From contig NC_068939.1 of assembly GCF_016801865.2 (NCBI RefSeq), positions 123,305,671 to 123,369,670 on the forward strand: DNA of 64,000 nucleotides. Reading direction: 5' to 3'. This stretch comes from Culex pipiens pallens. Lineage: Eukaryota; Arthropoda; Insecta; Diptera; Culicidae. The stretch's first letter is position 1. Each line of letters starts with the position of its first letter. The notes beneath the pieces were generated by a model. The model saw nothing but the letters and a program-made list of their open reading frames with translations. It did not search any database and had not been told where the DNA came from. Positions 11,622-23,553 of this stretch are shown here, one piece after another. Position numbers and translations under genes: made by a program.

Positions 11622-11936
11622 AAAATCAGAGGAAGGCGTGCGAAAAAGAATTTTCGTCGTGCGACAAAGGATCGGAACGCTGGGATTACGCCCTGAGGCC
11701 ATTTTGGGCTGGCTAGCTGGAAGAAGGTATGATAGAAGTATACAGAGAAATATCAGTGTATTGGTGAAATCGCTTGAAGTCGGGTTGCTATGGCCAAGGT
11801 ACATAGAAAAGAGGTAACACCGGTGAGCTACCCATTTGGCATGTTTCTACTCAGTTTTGAGTACTATTTGTAGATTAGCAAGAAACGAAAATTTCGTCAC
11901 GCTGGGTTGCAAGGAAGGCCGGTGGATAAACGAAAA
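11622..11936 (+). other. Retrotransposon 5' leader, with candidate splice donor
   Basis: This leader lies between the primer site and the first satellite unit. The sequence AAG|GTATGA at 11724-11732 is a fair splice donor. Splicing from 11726 to the acceptor at 21570 would remove the whole satellite and nested element. The junction would keep an upstream open frame in phase with the gag ATG. This is inferred, not demonstrated. Confidence 0.4.
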
Positions 11937-12193
11937 GTCCAACACCGTGAGGTTTTTCGGTGGACATGTTTTCGGCTACACCGGAAGGAAAAATGTTTGT
12001 CCAACACCGTGAGGTTTTTCGGTGGACATGTTTTCGGTTACACCGAAAGGTTAAAATACTTTGTCCAACACCGTGAGGTTTTTCGGTGGACATGTTTTCG
12101 GTTACACCGAAAGAAAAATACTTTGTCCAACACCGAGAGGTGTTTCGGTGGACATGTTTTCGGTTACACCGGAAGCAAAATACTTTGTCCAAC
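11937..12193. repeat. Satellite array, left fragment (about 4 units of 62 bp)
   Basis: Four diverged units with the core TTTTCGGTTACACCGGAAGG and CCAACACCGTGAGG. The array is interrupted at 12191-12193 (AAC) by the DNA element that ends at 17478. The same satellite resumes in register at 17479. Confidence 0.95.
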
Positions 12194-12391
12194 GGGGTCG
12201 TGCATAAACCACGTGGCCTTTTTTTGGAGAATTTTTGACCCCCCCCTCCCCCCTCATGGTTTTTCGTGGTTTCACGCCAACCCCCCCCCCCCCCCCCCCT
12301 ATATGGCCACGTGGCTTTTTCCTCCCAGGTGAAAAATCTAAAAAAAAACAAAATAAGTATAGATTTCAAAAATGTTTATCCACAAATGATG

Positions 12392-12640
12392 TACCGTCAG
12401 TGGTGGTGACTTTTGGTCAAAAAACGATATAACTGTTGTTATTTTAACACAATAAAAACATTTCAAATTATATCGAAATAAATAATGTTGGGGAATGCTC
12501 CTGAATTTGCCAACATTTTCCCAGAATATGGCTAGTATAATCACACCGTTCATAAATGCCAATCGTTTTAAAATTAACTCAAACTCACCCTATAGAGGGG
12601 GTGACATTGGGTCAAATAGAAAACATTTTAATTTGTGTAG
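12392..12640. mobile_element. Partial TA-type MITE (same family as 16435-17062)
   Basis: The left end TACCGTCAGTGG and the internal block AGAGGGGGTGACATTGGGTC (about 12594) match the intact copy at 16433-16660 in order and orientation. No matching right end follows, so this copy is truncated or rearranged. Confidence 0.6.
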
Positions 12641-13356
12641 GTGCTGTAACACCATTAAAATCAATTTAAAAATATATAAAAAAAAACAGAAATTCACTGA
12701 CCAGTGTGAAAAAAGTATGATATCACAAAGTTTAAGGTAAATAATAACAGTATAACAATTTATTGAAATGGTACAGAAAGTAAAAAATACTCTCAACAAA
12801 ACAAGCAACTTAGTAAAACATATGTATTCAAAATTATGGAATTGCAGTGCAATTAATTGCAGCCAGAATAAATATGCTTTAAGAATTAAAGCTATTTTGA
12901 TATATAAACAGCATTCATGATTTAATTTAAATGCGCTTTTAAATATTTTCTTAAAATCGAAATTAATTAAATAGAAAAGTTTTGTTTCAGGAAAAAAATA
13001 TTTTCATTTTATTTTAAGGAAAATATCTAGTTATGAAAGCTCCTAGTTAATATTTATTTTATTCCAAACATTCATAAAAATCCAAGCTAAAGCAACTTTT
13101 CTTTTTAATTCCATACAAGAATCAGAGCCAGGGACAAACATTCAATATTACGACCTTTTGAAGAAAATTATGGGTTGTTTGGGTAGTAAACATCCATGTT
13201 TCTGTTTTAAAATCTTTGCATGGCAATATCTCAGCAACAAAGCAACAAAGAATTTTCTCAGCATTTCAAAAATATTTTTTTTCAAAATTCGGCACTAAAT
13301 TTTTTAAATTAATAACTGCAACTATTTAAAAAAAAAGTTACCTAAAAATAGCTATA

Positions 13357-14298
13357 GGGGAAGGTGGGGCAAGACGACCATATGGGGCAAGAGGAACAAT
13401 CGCTCGTACGGCCATAATTTTTACTATTTTGATTATTTCCAGTATGAGGAATTGTTGCTAGCAATGCAATTAGCTGATTCTACTACCACATAACCGCCAA
13501 AACGACGTAAACGCCACGGGGCATAAGATTGAATGAAGTTTTTTTTTTCAAAACCTTTGTTTCCTTATAATATTTGGAAAGTACAAAATAAGGCTTAGGG
13601 TTCGTTTTAAGGCTCATTTTATCAAAATGCTATTTTCACTAGATCAGTAGTGTCCCTACCAATGACTTGCACGTATTATAAAGTATGATTTATGTTTAGG
13701 TTATTATTGTAGAGAGCTTTTAAAAAATCTTGTTTAGGTGGGGCAAGTGTACCATATGGATTTTTAGTATGGAAAAAAATACGAATTTCTGCAGCAACAT
13801 ATTTTATTGTGAAAAAAATACATAAAAGTTCTTAAAAACTGATAAACAATTGTTTAAAAAATTGCCCATACACGATATAATAATATCATGAAAATTTACT
13901 ATTTAATATTTTTTTTTTCGTGAAAACGGTCAAATTTTTAGTAAAATATTATTTTTAATCTAAAAATGAAAGAAACATTTCAAATACATCCTAATCTGAT
14001 GTATTTAAGTGATAATAGTTCAATTGTTAGTAAATTAGCATGTTTTTTCATGCATTGTTCCTCTTGCCCCAACGGGTTGTTCGTCTTGCCCCACTAGTTG
14101 AGTAGAACGCACGAAAAATCAAAAAAATTAAAATCATTTTTTTCATTAAAAAACAGATTTTTTTAAAAACTTTTTCTATCAAAGTCTCAGTCAAGACCTG
14201 GAATAAGATGATTCCAATAAATCCGACAGATTTTTTAACGTTTTTAATGGGTTATAACGAGCATTTCCTTAGCTTGTTACACTTGCCCCACTTTCCCC
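13357..14298. mobile_element. TA-flanked MITE with GGGGAAGGTGGGGCAAG termini
   Basis: The left end GGGGAAGGTGGGGCAAG and right end CTTGCCCCACTTTCCCC are inverted with one mismatch and are flanked by TA at 13355-13356 and 14299-14300. Internal GGGGCAAGA/TCTTGCCCC motifs repeat near each end (13384, 14060, 14086). No coding capacity. It is likely a Tc1/mariner-type non-autonomous element. Confidence 0.85.
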
Positions 14299-14300
14299 TA

Positions 14301-16432
14301 ACTTGAAAACGGTGCACTTTATGAAAATTTCACTAATGTACTTTTAGATTGCAAATTCGATTTTACATCGAAAAATATAATTGAAATTAAGATGCGGTCA
14401 ATATTTCGATTTTTTTTAATCAGTATTGATTCAAAAATTCATAACTCAAACAACGATTTTATGCCCGTTCTGAAAATTTCTGAAAAGTTGGAAAAATTAA
14501 AAAAAAATAGTGTTTTTTGCAAATCATGTTTTAGTGACAAAAAGTGAAATTAAAAATCAGCAAAGTAAATTACCATTTATCATTTTTTTCAGTGTAGTCC
14601 TTATCCATACCTACAACTTTGCCGAAGACACCAAATCGACCAAAAGTTTCTTCAAAAGATACAGATTTTTAAATTTTCATTGCTGCTAAATTTGTATGGA
14701 AAACTATATGGACAAACTAATGATGCAAAATGGCTTGGGCACCAAAAAAAGTTTCAGACGGATTAAAAAAATCAAAAATTAAAATTTAAGAATAAAGACC
14801 GATTTTGTATAGAATTGCTCGAAAATCGATTTCGTGTCTTTGGAAAAGTTGTAGACAACGCGCTAAAAATCATTCTTTTAGTCATGGACATCCAAATTGT
14901 GTAAGTCTTACTCTTACTTTAAATTGATTTTGCTATCGACTACGTGTTTTGATAAATTTAAAAAAGATTGAGCTAAAATTTGGAATTTATTTTACATTTT
15001 TTTTCAGTTGTTTAAATCTACGATTTAAGATTTTTGATCCAACTTTTGGTTGCTGAGATATTACCTCAAAATAAATACAAAAAAATTAATAAGTTAATTT
15101 TTCAATCTTTTCAATATCTTTGAAATTATTAACACTGGGACGCCCAACGCATGTCCAATATACACGGATGCCAAAGCCTCCCTAAAACGTTGGAACGGTA
15201 ACTTCAACTCACAGGTTTTCGGGCTTGTCTCCGGCGATTTTTTTTACTAGTGCAAACAAAAGTTGGAACGACGTTTTTGATCGCATAAATTACAGATTTG
15301 ATCAAATCGAGTTCTGCAAAGTTTAAGGATCTTCTAGACAGCCTTATAATTCACTCAGAAAAAATGTCCCGGTTGGTTGAGTTATGCCCGAGAACCAGCG
15401 AGTTGAAAATACCGTTCCATCTTTTTTAAGGAGTTTTATTTATGTTGATCTTTAACGGCATTGTATTGAAATTTATTTCACAAATTGATATCGGCATTTA
15501 AAAATTAAGTGACTCTTTAAAACTTAAATTATTTTAATGTGTCTATAAATTTGAGTGGTTTTATCTCAAATATGAAGTTGAGGGGATAGTATATTTTCTC
15601 AGCTTAAAGAAAAACTAATATTTTCAGGAAAGGGCACCTTTGGCCCCTATTTTTTTTAATCTTTAAATTAATTGAGAAACAAAAACAATGTTTGCTTGAA
15701 GCTCGTTTTTTTCTCTAAAAATCTAAAATGTTTGCCCATGTTTCTCTTTGGCTCAAGGGATGATCCATATTAACATAAAAAAAAACTAAAAAAAATACCT
15801 ACAACTTTGACGATGGATAGTAAACGTGTATTTTATGAAATGTTATGTAATATAACAATCCGAATTGTGTAACCCATGAAATAAGGAATATATTTTAGAC
15901 CAAAATATTCATCAAATTTTTTGGTGAATCTTAATGTATGTATCGTTCGTTTTTTCGTTACTGGTTATTTTTTAATGTTAGACGTTTCACTTGTGAAACT
16001 GAAATTTTGCGCCATAATCCTGAAATTGGGGTTTTTAGTTTCTTTGTACTTAAAAAAATATTGCATGAGAGAGGAGATACAAGATATCTTGAGTTTGTTT
16101 TAAGTGTCAAAAGGAAATCTTTCGATTAAGATTCTTCGATCACTTATAGGACCAGCTACGGTAATTAGCTAAGATCTGAGATTTTGATTATTTTTTATTT
16201 TCGCAGAGAATCATTTTTAGACACTTCATTTATAATACATATTTAGTTTTTTGCCTTGTTACGAAAATCTTATAAAATTGTCAGCAATATTTATTTTTTA
16301 AGTTGTTCCAAAATAGAACTATCGAAGACTACATCTACTTTCAATGCAAATTTGCAAGCACATTTTTAGTTACTTGATACCATCAACAAAAAAATGAAAT
16401 TGTGTTTGCATTTTGGTACGCATTGTTTAGGG
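14301..16432. other. Repeat debris inside the 5.3-kb element
   Basis: AT-rich, no gene. The segment 14,590-14,780 is a single copy of the sequence that forms both arms of the foldback at 35891-37086. The block starting CACTGGGACGCCCAACGC at about 15,130 resembles a MITE end, but I found no partner. Confidence 0.5.
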
Positions 16433-16434
16433 TA

Positions 16435-17062
16435 CCGTCAGTGGGGGTGACTATGGGTCAAAAAACGATACACCTCTCGAAATTTCTTAATAACAAAAAC
16501 AATTTAAATAACATCGAAAATCTTTCAACGTAGATTTGTTCTTAGATAGTTTACTAACATTTTCCCAAAATATGGTGGATTTTGATGAACACTACCTTAA
16601 ATGCCAATAGTTTGAAAATTGACCCAATCTCACCCCTTAGAGGGGGTGACATTGGGTCAAATGAAACTAAAATGATGCTCAAATACAACGATATGGTAAA
16701 AACAAGTCATCCAACAGCGTTTCTTGTTCGAGGGAATCGTATTGACACGCTACAGTGTTTGAAGTGGAGATTTTCAAACATTTGGGTAGTTTTCGAGCAA
16801 TTTTAACAAAAATATTAGAAAAATGATTTTTCGAGAGGTCATTTTTGGCCAAAAACGTACCCCAACTTTAGACATCTGCCAAAATAACAGGATTTGTTCT
16901 AGGAACGAGATTTTTTCAGCGAAGTCATCATAAGATGTCCCCTACACAACCCCTTTAACAGAATTCAGTTTCATTGAGAATAACCTGAAAAATGGTAAAA
17001 TCCGTAAAAAATCACTTTGACCCAATCTCACCCCCCAGACCCAATGTCACCCCCATTGACGG
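16435..17062. mobile_element. TA-flanked MITE with CCGTCAGTGGGGGTGAC termini
   Basis: The left end, from 16433, reads TACCGTCAGTGGGGGTGAC. The right end, to 17064, reads GTCACCCCCATTGACGGTA. They are inverted with one mismatch and TA-flanked. Internal GGGTGACATTGGGTC copies occur. No frame of note. Confidence 0.85.
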
Positions 17063-17478
17063 TATATTAACTTTGGATACTGTCACTTTATTTTTTAACA
17101 GCTTTTAAATTTTTGCAGGACGTAGTTACATGAGTATTAAAAAGTGTACATTCAATAACAGGCTCAAAGTATTGATATGAATCTGCCGAAATATATACTT
17201 CAATATTGAATTGGAAAATATTATGACATTGAAATATAAGTAATAATTTTAAACACAATAATTGTATGGTTTTGAAGTGAAACAAAAAATGTATGCATGT
17301 AAGTAAATTCAAAGCGCGTATTTTTTGGTTTTTTTAAAGAAAAGATTTTTTTTAAATGCCACGTGGTCAGCCGTCGACCCCCCCCCCTCCCCCCCATGGC
17401 TTTTCATGGTTTTTTTCGGTCGGATTTCGGACTCCCTCCCCCCCCCCTAAGGAGACCACGTGGTTTATGCACGACCCC

Positions 17479-20400
17479 AACACCGTGAGGTTTTTCGGTG
17501 GACATGTTTTCGGTTACACCGGAAGGTTAAAATACTTTGTCCAACACCGTGAGGTTTTTCGGTGGACATGTTTTCGGTTACACCGGAAGGAAAATACTTT
17601 GTCCAACACCGTGAGGTTTTTTCGGTGGACATGTTTTCGGTTACACCGGAAGGAAAATACTTTGTCCAACACCGTGAGGTTTTCGGTGGACATGTTTTCG
17701 GTTACACCGGAAGGTTAAAATACTTTGTCCAACACCGTGAGGTTTTTCGGTGGACATGTTTACACCGGAAGGTAAAAATACTTTGTCCAACACCGTGAGG
17801 TCTTTCGGTGGACATGCTTTCGGTTACACCGGAAGGAAAATACTTTGTCCAACACCGTGAGGTTTTTTCGGTGGACATGTTTTCGGTTACACCGGAAGGA
17901 AAATACTTTGTCCAACACCGTGAGGTTTTTTCGGTGGACATGTTTTCGGTTACACCGGAAGGAAAATACTTTGTCCAATACCGTGAGGTTTTTCGGTGGA
18001 CATGTTTTCGGTTACACCGGAAGGAAAATACTTTGTCCAACACCGTGAGGTTTTTCGGTGGACATGTTTTCGGTTACACCGGAAGGAAAATACTTTGTCC
18101 AACACCGTGAGGTTTTTTCGGTGGACATGTTTTCGGTTACACCGGAAGGAAAATACTTTGTCCAACACCGTGAGGTTTTTCGGTGGACATGTTTTCGGTT
18201 ACACCGGAAGGAAAATACTTTGTCCAACACCGTGAGGTTTTTTCGGTGGACATGTTTTCGGTTACACCGGAAGGAAAATACTTTGTCCAACACCGTGAGG
18301 TTTTCGGTGGACATGTTTTCGGTTACACCGGAAGGTTAAAATACTTTGTCCAACACCGTGAGGTTTTTCGGTGGACATGTTTACACCGGAAGGTAAAAAT
18401 ACTTTGTCCAACACCGTGAGGTCTTTCGGTGGACATGCTTTCGGTTACACCGGAAGGAAAATACTTTGTCCAACACCGTGAGGTTTTTCGGTGGACATGT
18501 TTTCGGTTACACCGGAAGGAAAATACTTTGTCCAACACCGTGAGGTTTTTTCGGTGGACATGTTTTCGGTTACACCGGAAGGAAAATACTTTGTCCAATA
18601 CCGTGAGGTTTTTCGGTGGACATGTTTTCGGTTACACCGGAAGGAAAATACTTTGTCCAACACCGTGAGGTTTTTCGGTGGACATGTTTTCGGTTACACC
18701 GGAAGGAAAATACTTTGTCCAACACCGTGAGGTTTTTTCGGTGGACATGTTTTCGGTTACACCGGAAGGAAAATACTTTGTCCAACACCGTGAGGTTTTT
18801 CGGTGGACATGTTTTCGGTTACACCGGAAGGAAAATACTTTGTCCAACACCGTGAGGTTTTTCGGTGGACATGTTTTCGGTTACACCGGAAGGAAAATAC
18901 TTTGTCCAACACCGTGAGGTTTTTCGGTGGACATGTTTTCGGTTACACCGGAAGGAAAATACTTTGTCCAATACCGTGAGGTTTTTCGGTGGACATGTTT
19001 TCGGTTACACCGGAAGGAAAATACTTTGTCCAACACCGTGAGGTTTTTCGGTGGACATGTTTTCGGTTACACCGGAAGGAAAATACTTTGTCCAACACCG
19101 TGAGGTTTTTCGGTGGACATGTTTTCGGTTACACCGGAAGGAAAATACTTTGTCCAACACCGTGAGGTTTTTTCGGTGGACATGTTTTCGGTTACACCGG
19201 AAGGAAAATACTTTGTCCAACACCGTGAGGTTTTTCGGTGGACATGTTTTCGGTTACACCGGAAGAAAAATACTTTGTCCAACACCGTGAGGTTTTTCGG
19301 TGGACATGTTATCGGTTACACCGGAAGGTTAAAATACTTTGTCCAACACCGTGAGGTTTTTCGGTGGACATGTTTTCGGTTACACCGGAAGGAAAATACT
19401 TTGTCCAACACCGTGAGGTTTTTTCGGTGGACATGTTATCGGTTACACCGGAAGGTTAAAATACTTTGTCCAACACCGTGAGGTTTTTCGGTGGACATGT
19501 TTTCGGTTACACCGGAAGGAAAATACTTTGTCCAACACCGTGAGGTTTTTTCGGTGGACATGTTATCGGTTACACCGGAAGGTTAAAATACTTTGTCCAA
19601 CACCGTGAGGTTTTTCGGTGGACATGTTTTCGGTTACACCGGAAGGAAAATACTTTGTCCAACACCGTGAGGTTTTTTCGGTGGACATGTTTTCGGTTAC
19701 ACCGGAAGGAAAATACTTTGTCCAACACCGTGAGGTTTTTCGGTGGACATGTTATCGGTTACACCGGAAGGTTAAAATACTTTGTCCAACACCGTGAGGT
19801 TTTTTCGGTGGACATGTTTTCGGTTACACCGGAAGGAAAATACTTTGTCCAACACCGTGAGGTTTTTCGGTGGACATGTTTTCGGTTACACCGGAAGGAA
19901 AATACTTTGTCCAATACCGTGAGGTTTTTCGGTGGACATGTTTTCGGTTACACCGGAAGGAAAATACTTTGTCCAACACCGTGAGGTTTTTCGGTGGACA
20001 TGTTTTCGGTTACACCGGAAGGAAAATACTTTGTCCAACACCGTGAGGTTTTTCGGTGGACATGTTTTCGGTTACACCGGAAGGAAAATACTTTGTCCAA
20101 CACCGTGAGGTTTTTTCGGTGGACATGTTTTCGGTTACACCGGAAGGAAAATACTTTGTCCAACACCGTGAGGTTTTTTCGGTGGACATGTTTTCGGTTA
20201 CACCGGAAGGAAAATACTTTGTCCAACACCGTGAGGTTTTTCGGTGGACATGTTTTCGGTTACACCGGAAGAAAAATACTTTGTCCAACACCGTGAGGTT
20301 TTTCGGTGGACATGTTTTCGGTTACACCGGAAGGAAAATACTTTGTCCAATACCGTGAGGTTTTTCGGTGGACATGTTTTCGGTTACACCGGAAGGAAAA

Positions 20401-21497
20401 TACTTTGTCCAACACCGTGAGGTTTTTCGGTGGACATGTTTTCGGTTACACCGGAAGGAAAATACTTTGTCCAACACCGTGAGGTTTTTCGGTGGACATG
20501 TTTTCGGTTACACCGGAAGGAAAATACTTTGTCCAACACCGTGAGGTTTTTCGGTGGACATGTTTTCGGTTACACCGGAAGGAAAATACTTTGTCTAACA
20601 CCGTGAGGTTTTCGGTGGACATGTTTTCGGTTACACCGGAAGGTTAAAATACTTTGTCCAACACCGTGAGGTTTTTCGGTGGACATGTTTACACCGGAAG
20701 GTAAAAATACTTTGTCCAACACCGTGAGGTCTTTCGGTGGACATGCTTTCGGTTACACCGGAAGAAAAATACTTTGTCCAACACCGTGAGGTTTTTCGGT
20801 GGACATGTTTTCGGTTACACCGGAAGGAAAATACTTTGTCCAACACCGTGAGGTTTTTCGGTGGACATGTTTTCGGTTACACCGGAAGGAAAATACTTTG
20901 TCCAATACCGTGAGGTTTTTCGGTGGACATGTTTTCGGTTACACCGGAAGGAAAATACTTTGTCCAACACCGTGAGGTTTTTCGGTGGACATGTTTTCGG
21001 TTACACCGGAAGGAAAATACTTTGTCCAACACCGTGAGGTTTTTCGGTGGACATGTTTTCGGTTACACCGGAAGGAAAATACTTTGTCCAACACCGTGAG
21101 GTTTTTTCGGTGGACATGTTTTCGGTTACACCGGAAGGAAAATACTTTGTCCAACACCGTGAGGTTTTTTCGGTGGACATGTTTTCGGTTACACCGGAAG
21201 GAAAATACTTTGTCCAACACCGTGAGGTTTTTCGGTGGACATGTTTTCGGTTACACCGGAAGAAAAATACTTTGTCCAACACCGTGAGGTTTTTCGGTGG
21301 ACATGTTTTCGGTTACACCGGAAGGAAAATACTTTGTCCAACACCGTGAGGTTTTTCGGTGGACATGTTTTCGGTTACACCGGAAGGAAAATACTTTGTC
21401 CAACACCGTGAGGTTTTTCGGTGGACATGTTTTCGGTTACACCGGAAGGAAAATACTTTGTCCAACACCGTGAGGTTTTTCGGTGGACATGTTTTCG
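17479..21497. repeat. Satellite array, main block (about 64-65 units of 62 bp)
   Basis: Head-to-tail units are mostly 62 bp. Common variants are 63 bp (an extra T in the T-run), about 64 bp (GGTTAAAATAC) and about 57 bp (missing TTCGGT). Each unit contains the inverted pairs CACCG/CGGTG and CGGT-TAC-ACCG and so could form hairpins. Because 62 is not a multiple of 3, read-through frames rotate through all phases, giving spurious open frames up to 122 codons on both strands. Larger blocks are duplicated: 17,680 recurs at 18,300 (about 621 bp) and at 20,608, and 19,994-20,296 recurs 991 bp later. Confidence 0.97.
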
Positions 21498-21547
21498 GGC
21501 ATTTCAGAATTTGAAAATTGAAAAAAATAAATAAATAAAGGAGAAGT

Positions 21548-21570
21548 CTAACATTTTGCTATTTACACAG
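21548..21570 (+). promoter_or_regulatory. Candidate 3' splice site just before gag ATG
   Basis: CTAAC (21549-21553 or nearby) resembles a branch point, and TTTGCTATTTACACAG ends at 21570, one base before the gag ATG. It pairs plausibly with the leader donor at 11727. If used, it would exclude the satellite from gag-pol mRNA. Confidence 0.4.
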
Positions 21571-21571
21571 G

Positions 21572-23412
21572 ATGGAAAACAGCCGAATCAAACCGTTTGA
21601 CGTGAACATCGAGGCAAGTCTACTGCCGGCTGAGTGGGACACCTGGAGACAAGACTTGGAATCGTACTTCGTCGTACATAAGATCAAAACCCAGCGAGAC
21701 AAACGGGCGTATCTTGTCTATTTGGGTGGTCCTGGTTTGCAAGGTCTGCTCAAGTTGTTGCCAGCAGCGGACAAGGTACCGCACGTGAGCCGTGACCCAC
21801 CTTTCTACGATGTGGCCGTCCAGGTTCTTACGGATCACTTTGAACCGTTTCGGCGTAAAACTTACGAACGCCATCTTTCCCATAAACTGGAACAAAAACC
21901 TGGCGAACGGTTTGCTGATTTTGTAATGCGACTTCGGAAGCAGATTGCACGGTGCGGCTACTCGGCAAAACATGCAGACGAACTTATCGCCGACCGGATT
22001 ACTGCTGGATGCCACTCAGATGATCTGCGCAATAAATTGTTGCAGCAGGATCGGTCGTTGAAGGAAATCCTTGCTATGGGAAGCAGCACCGAAGAGGTTG
22101 GCAAGCATTCGAAGAAATGGACAAATGAGGTACGGCCGGCTGTGGTTCCTGACGTCTTCAAAATCGGCGCGCGGCCGTTGGGAAGGGAGAAGTTTCAGCA
22201 GAAGTCGTTCCGCGAACGGAACGCATCGGCGCCACGACCAGAACACCAACGATACCTGCAGGGACCGGGCCACGGGCAAAATACTTCACGACCAGGACAA
22301 CAACGCCTCCAGCAAGTTCCGGGACAACAACGAATTCCGCAGGGTCCGGCCCACTGGCAGAACGTTTCGCACCCCAACCGGATGGCTCAACCGACGTGCC
22401 ATCGCTGTGGCTATTTTGGACATACGCGTGGGGACGAACAGTGCCCGGCTTTCAATGATACGTGCGGCCTCTGCGGAAGAGTAGGGCACTGGGCAGTTCG
22501 TTGTTTCAGTCGAACTCGAGCTAAGAAACGGAGTCATGAGGAAGCAAGCGACCGGGCGGACACCAAACGGATTCGTGCAGTTACTGATGAGACAGAGAAC
22601 CGTGAATCAAAGGATTACGTTTTCTACGCTATGGGCCGGAACGTTTTCACCTTCCAAGTGGGCGGAGTCGAGATTCCGATGATCATCGATTCTGGTGCCG
22701 ATGCCAACATAATTTCGCAGACGGTTTGGGAGCAGATGAAGAAAGCTGACGTCAACGCGCTGAACGAAACCATCGAAGTCGACCGCATGCTGACCAGCTA
22801 TGCCGTGAAGGAGCCGATGGACATAATTGGAATGTTCAGTGCGGAGATCGTGGCAGGACCGAACCGATCTTTTGCCAAGTTTTACGTCGTGAAGGGTGGA
22901 CAACAGTGCCTCCTCGGAGACTACACGGCTAAAGACTTGAAGGTTCTTAAGGTGGGCTTTGATGTTGGCGCAGTCGAAGGAACTCAAGGCAAAGCTTTTC
23001 CCAAAATGCGAGATGTGTTGGTGGAGATTCCTATTGACCCAAACGTACAACCGGTGCAACAGCCGTATCGCAGGCCGCCAATTGCACTGGAGGAGAAAAT
23101 CGAGGCAAAGCTGAAGTCACTCCTGGACAAGGACATCATCGAGCCAGTTAAGGGTCCATCATCATGGGTGTCTCCAATAGTGCCCGTGATCAAAGACAAC
23201 GGGGACATACGTCTGTGTGTCGACATGAGGCGAGCTAACCAGGCTGTCATCCGGGAAACTCACCCACTACCACTGGTGGACGAACTTCTGGCTTCGGTAG
23301 ATGGGGCAGTGCGGTTTTCTAAAATTGATATTAAAGACGCCTACCACCAGATCGAGATATCGGAGCGATCGCGTCCGATTACAACGTTCTTGACCAAAAA
23401 GGGACTCTACAG
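21572..23412 (+). CDS. Gypsy gag-pol, first exon: Gag, zinc knuckles, protease, N-terminal RT
   Basis: The frame starts at ATG 21572 and continues to a TAG at 23414-23416 if unspliced (614 residues). A capsid-like Gag region occupies about residues 1-200. Two CCHC knuckles (CHRCGYFGHTRGDEQC and CGLCGRVGHWAVRC) lie at about 272-312. The retropepsin active site MIIDSGADANII is near 370. RT fingers and early palm follow (WVSPIVPVIKDNGDIRLCVD, FSKIDIKDAYHQI). Gag and Pol share one frame with no frameshift. The frame ends in the middle of RT, exactly at a possible exon-intron junction (AG|GTAGAC), and RT resumes in phase at 23554. Unspliced RNA would give Gag-protease plus a catalytically dead RT piece. 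Confidence 0.93.
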
Positions 23413-23553
23413 GTAGACAATTTGTATGACTCTGATTGATAATCAATAAAGACTAAATTCTGGCCAGTTTGGGTGCTTCAATAAATCAATGACTAGTGTA
23501 ATTTTAGCCAGTAAAGTTTTCTAATACAAATTATTTTATCTTGTTAAACATAG
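23413..23553 (+). other. Candidate spliceosomal intron within RT (141 bp)
   Basis: The segment starts GTAGAC and ends ACATAG. It has CTAAT at about 23521 as a branch-point candidate and a T-rich stretch before the acceptor. Removing it restores the RT frame across a codon split after two bases, with no residue of the conserved RT block lost. Stops occur in all three frames inside. AGGTA occurs at both junctions, so a small insertion with a 5-bp duplication is the alternative. Both fit a precise intron. Confidence 0.75.

Larger units (their letters stand above)
12194..17478. mobile_element. 5.3-kb terminal-inverted-repeat element inserted in the satellite (3-bp duplication)
   Basis: The ends GGGGTCGTGCATAAACCACG and its reverse complement are perfect over at least 23 bp. 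The target AAC is duplicated at 12191-12193 and 17479-17481. Removing the element and one AAC restores the satellite unit. Subterminal CCACGTGG palindromes sit at 15 and 113 bp from the left end (12209, 12307) and 15 and 112 bp from the right end (17456, 17359). C-runs and ATGG...TTTT phrases recur at both ends in direct orientation. No transposase is visible; the interior holds other MITEs. A 3-bp duplication occurs in CACTA and PIF/Harbinger elements and in mosquito 3-bp-target MITEs. I cannot assign it further. Confidence 0.85.

Noticed and set aside
17356..21349. Dozens of 70-122-codon frames on both strands
   Set aside because: They are satellite read-through; the 62-bp period rotates the frame and both strands stay open equally.
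17479..21497. CRISPR-like regular repeat array
   Set aside because: Units are head-to-tail with no unique spacers, in a eukaryotic retrotransposon.
23417..23553. Gypsy pol as a degraded pseudogene
   Set aside because: Both halves are fully open with all catalytic residues, and the interruption has splice signals; decay would leave scattered stops.
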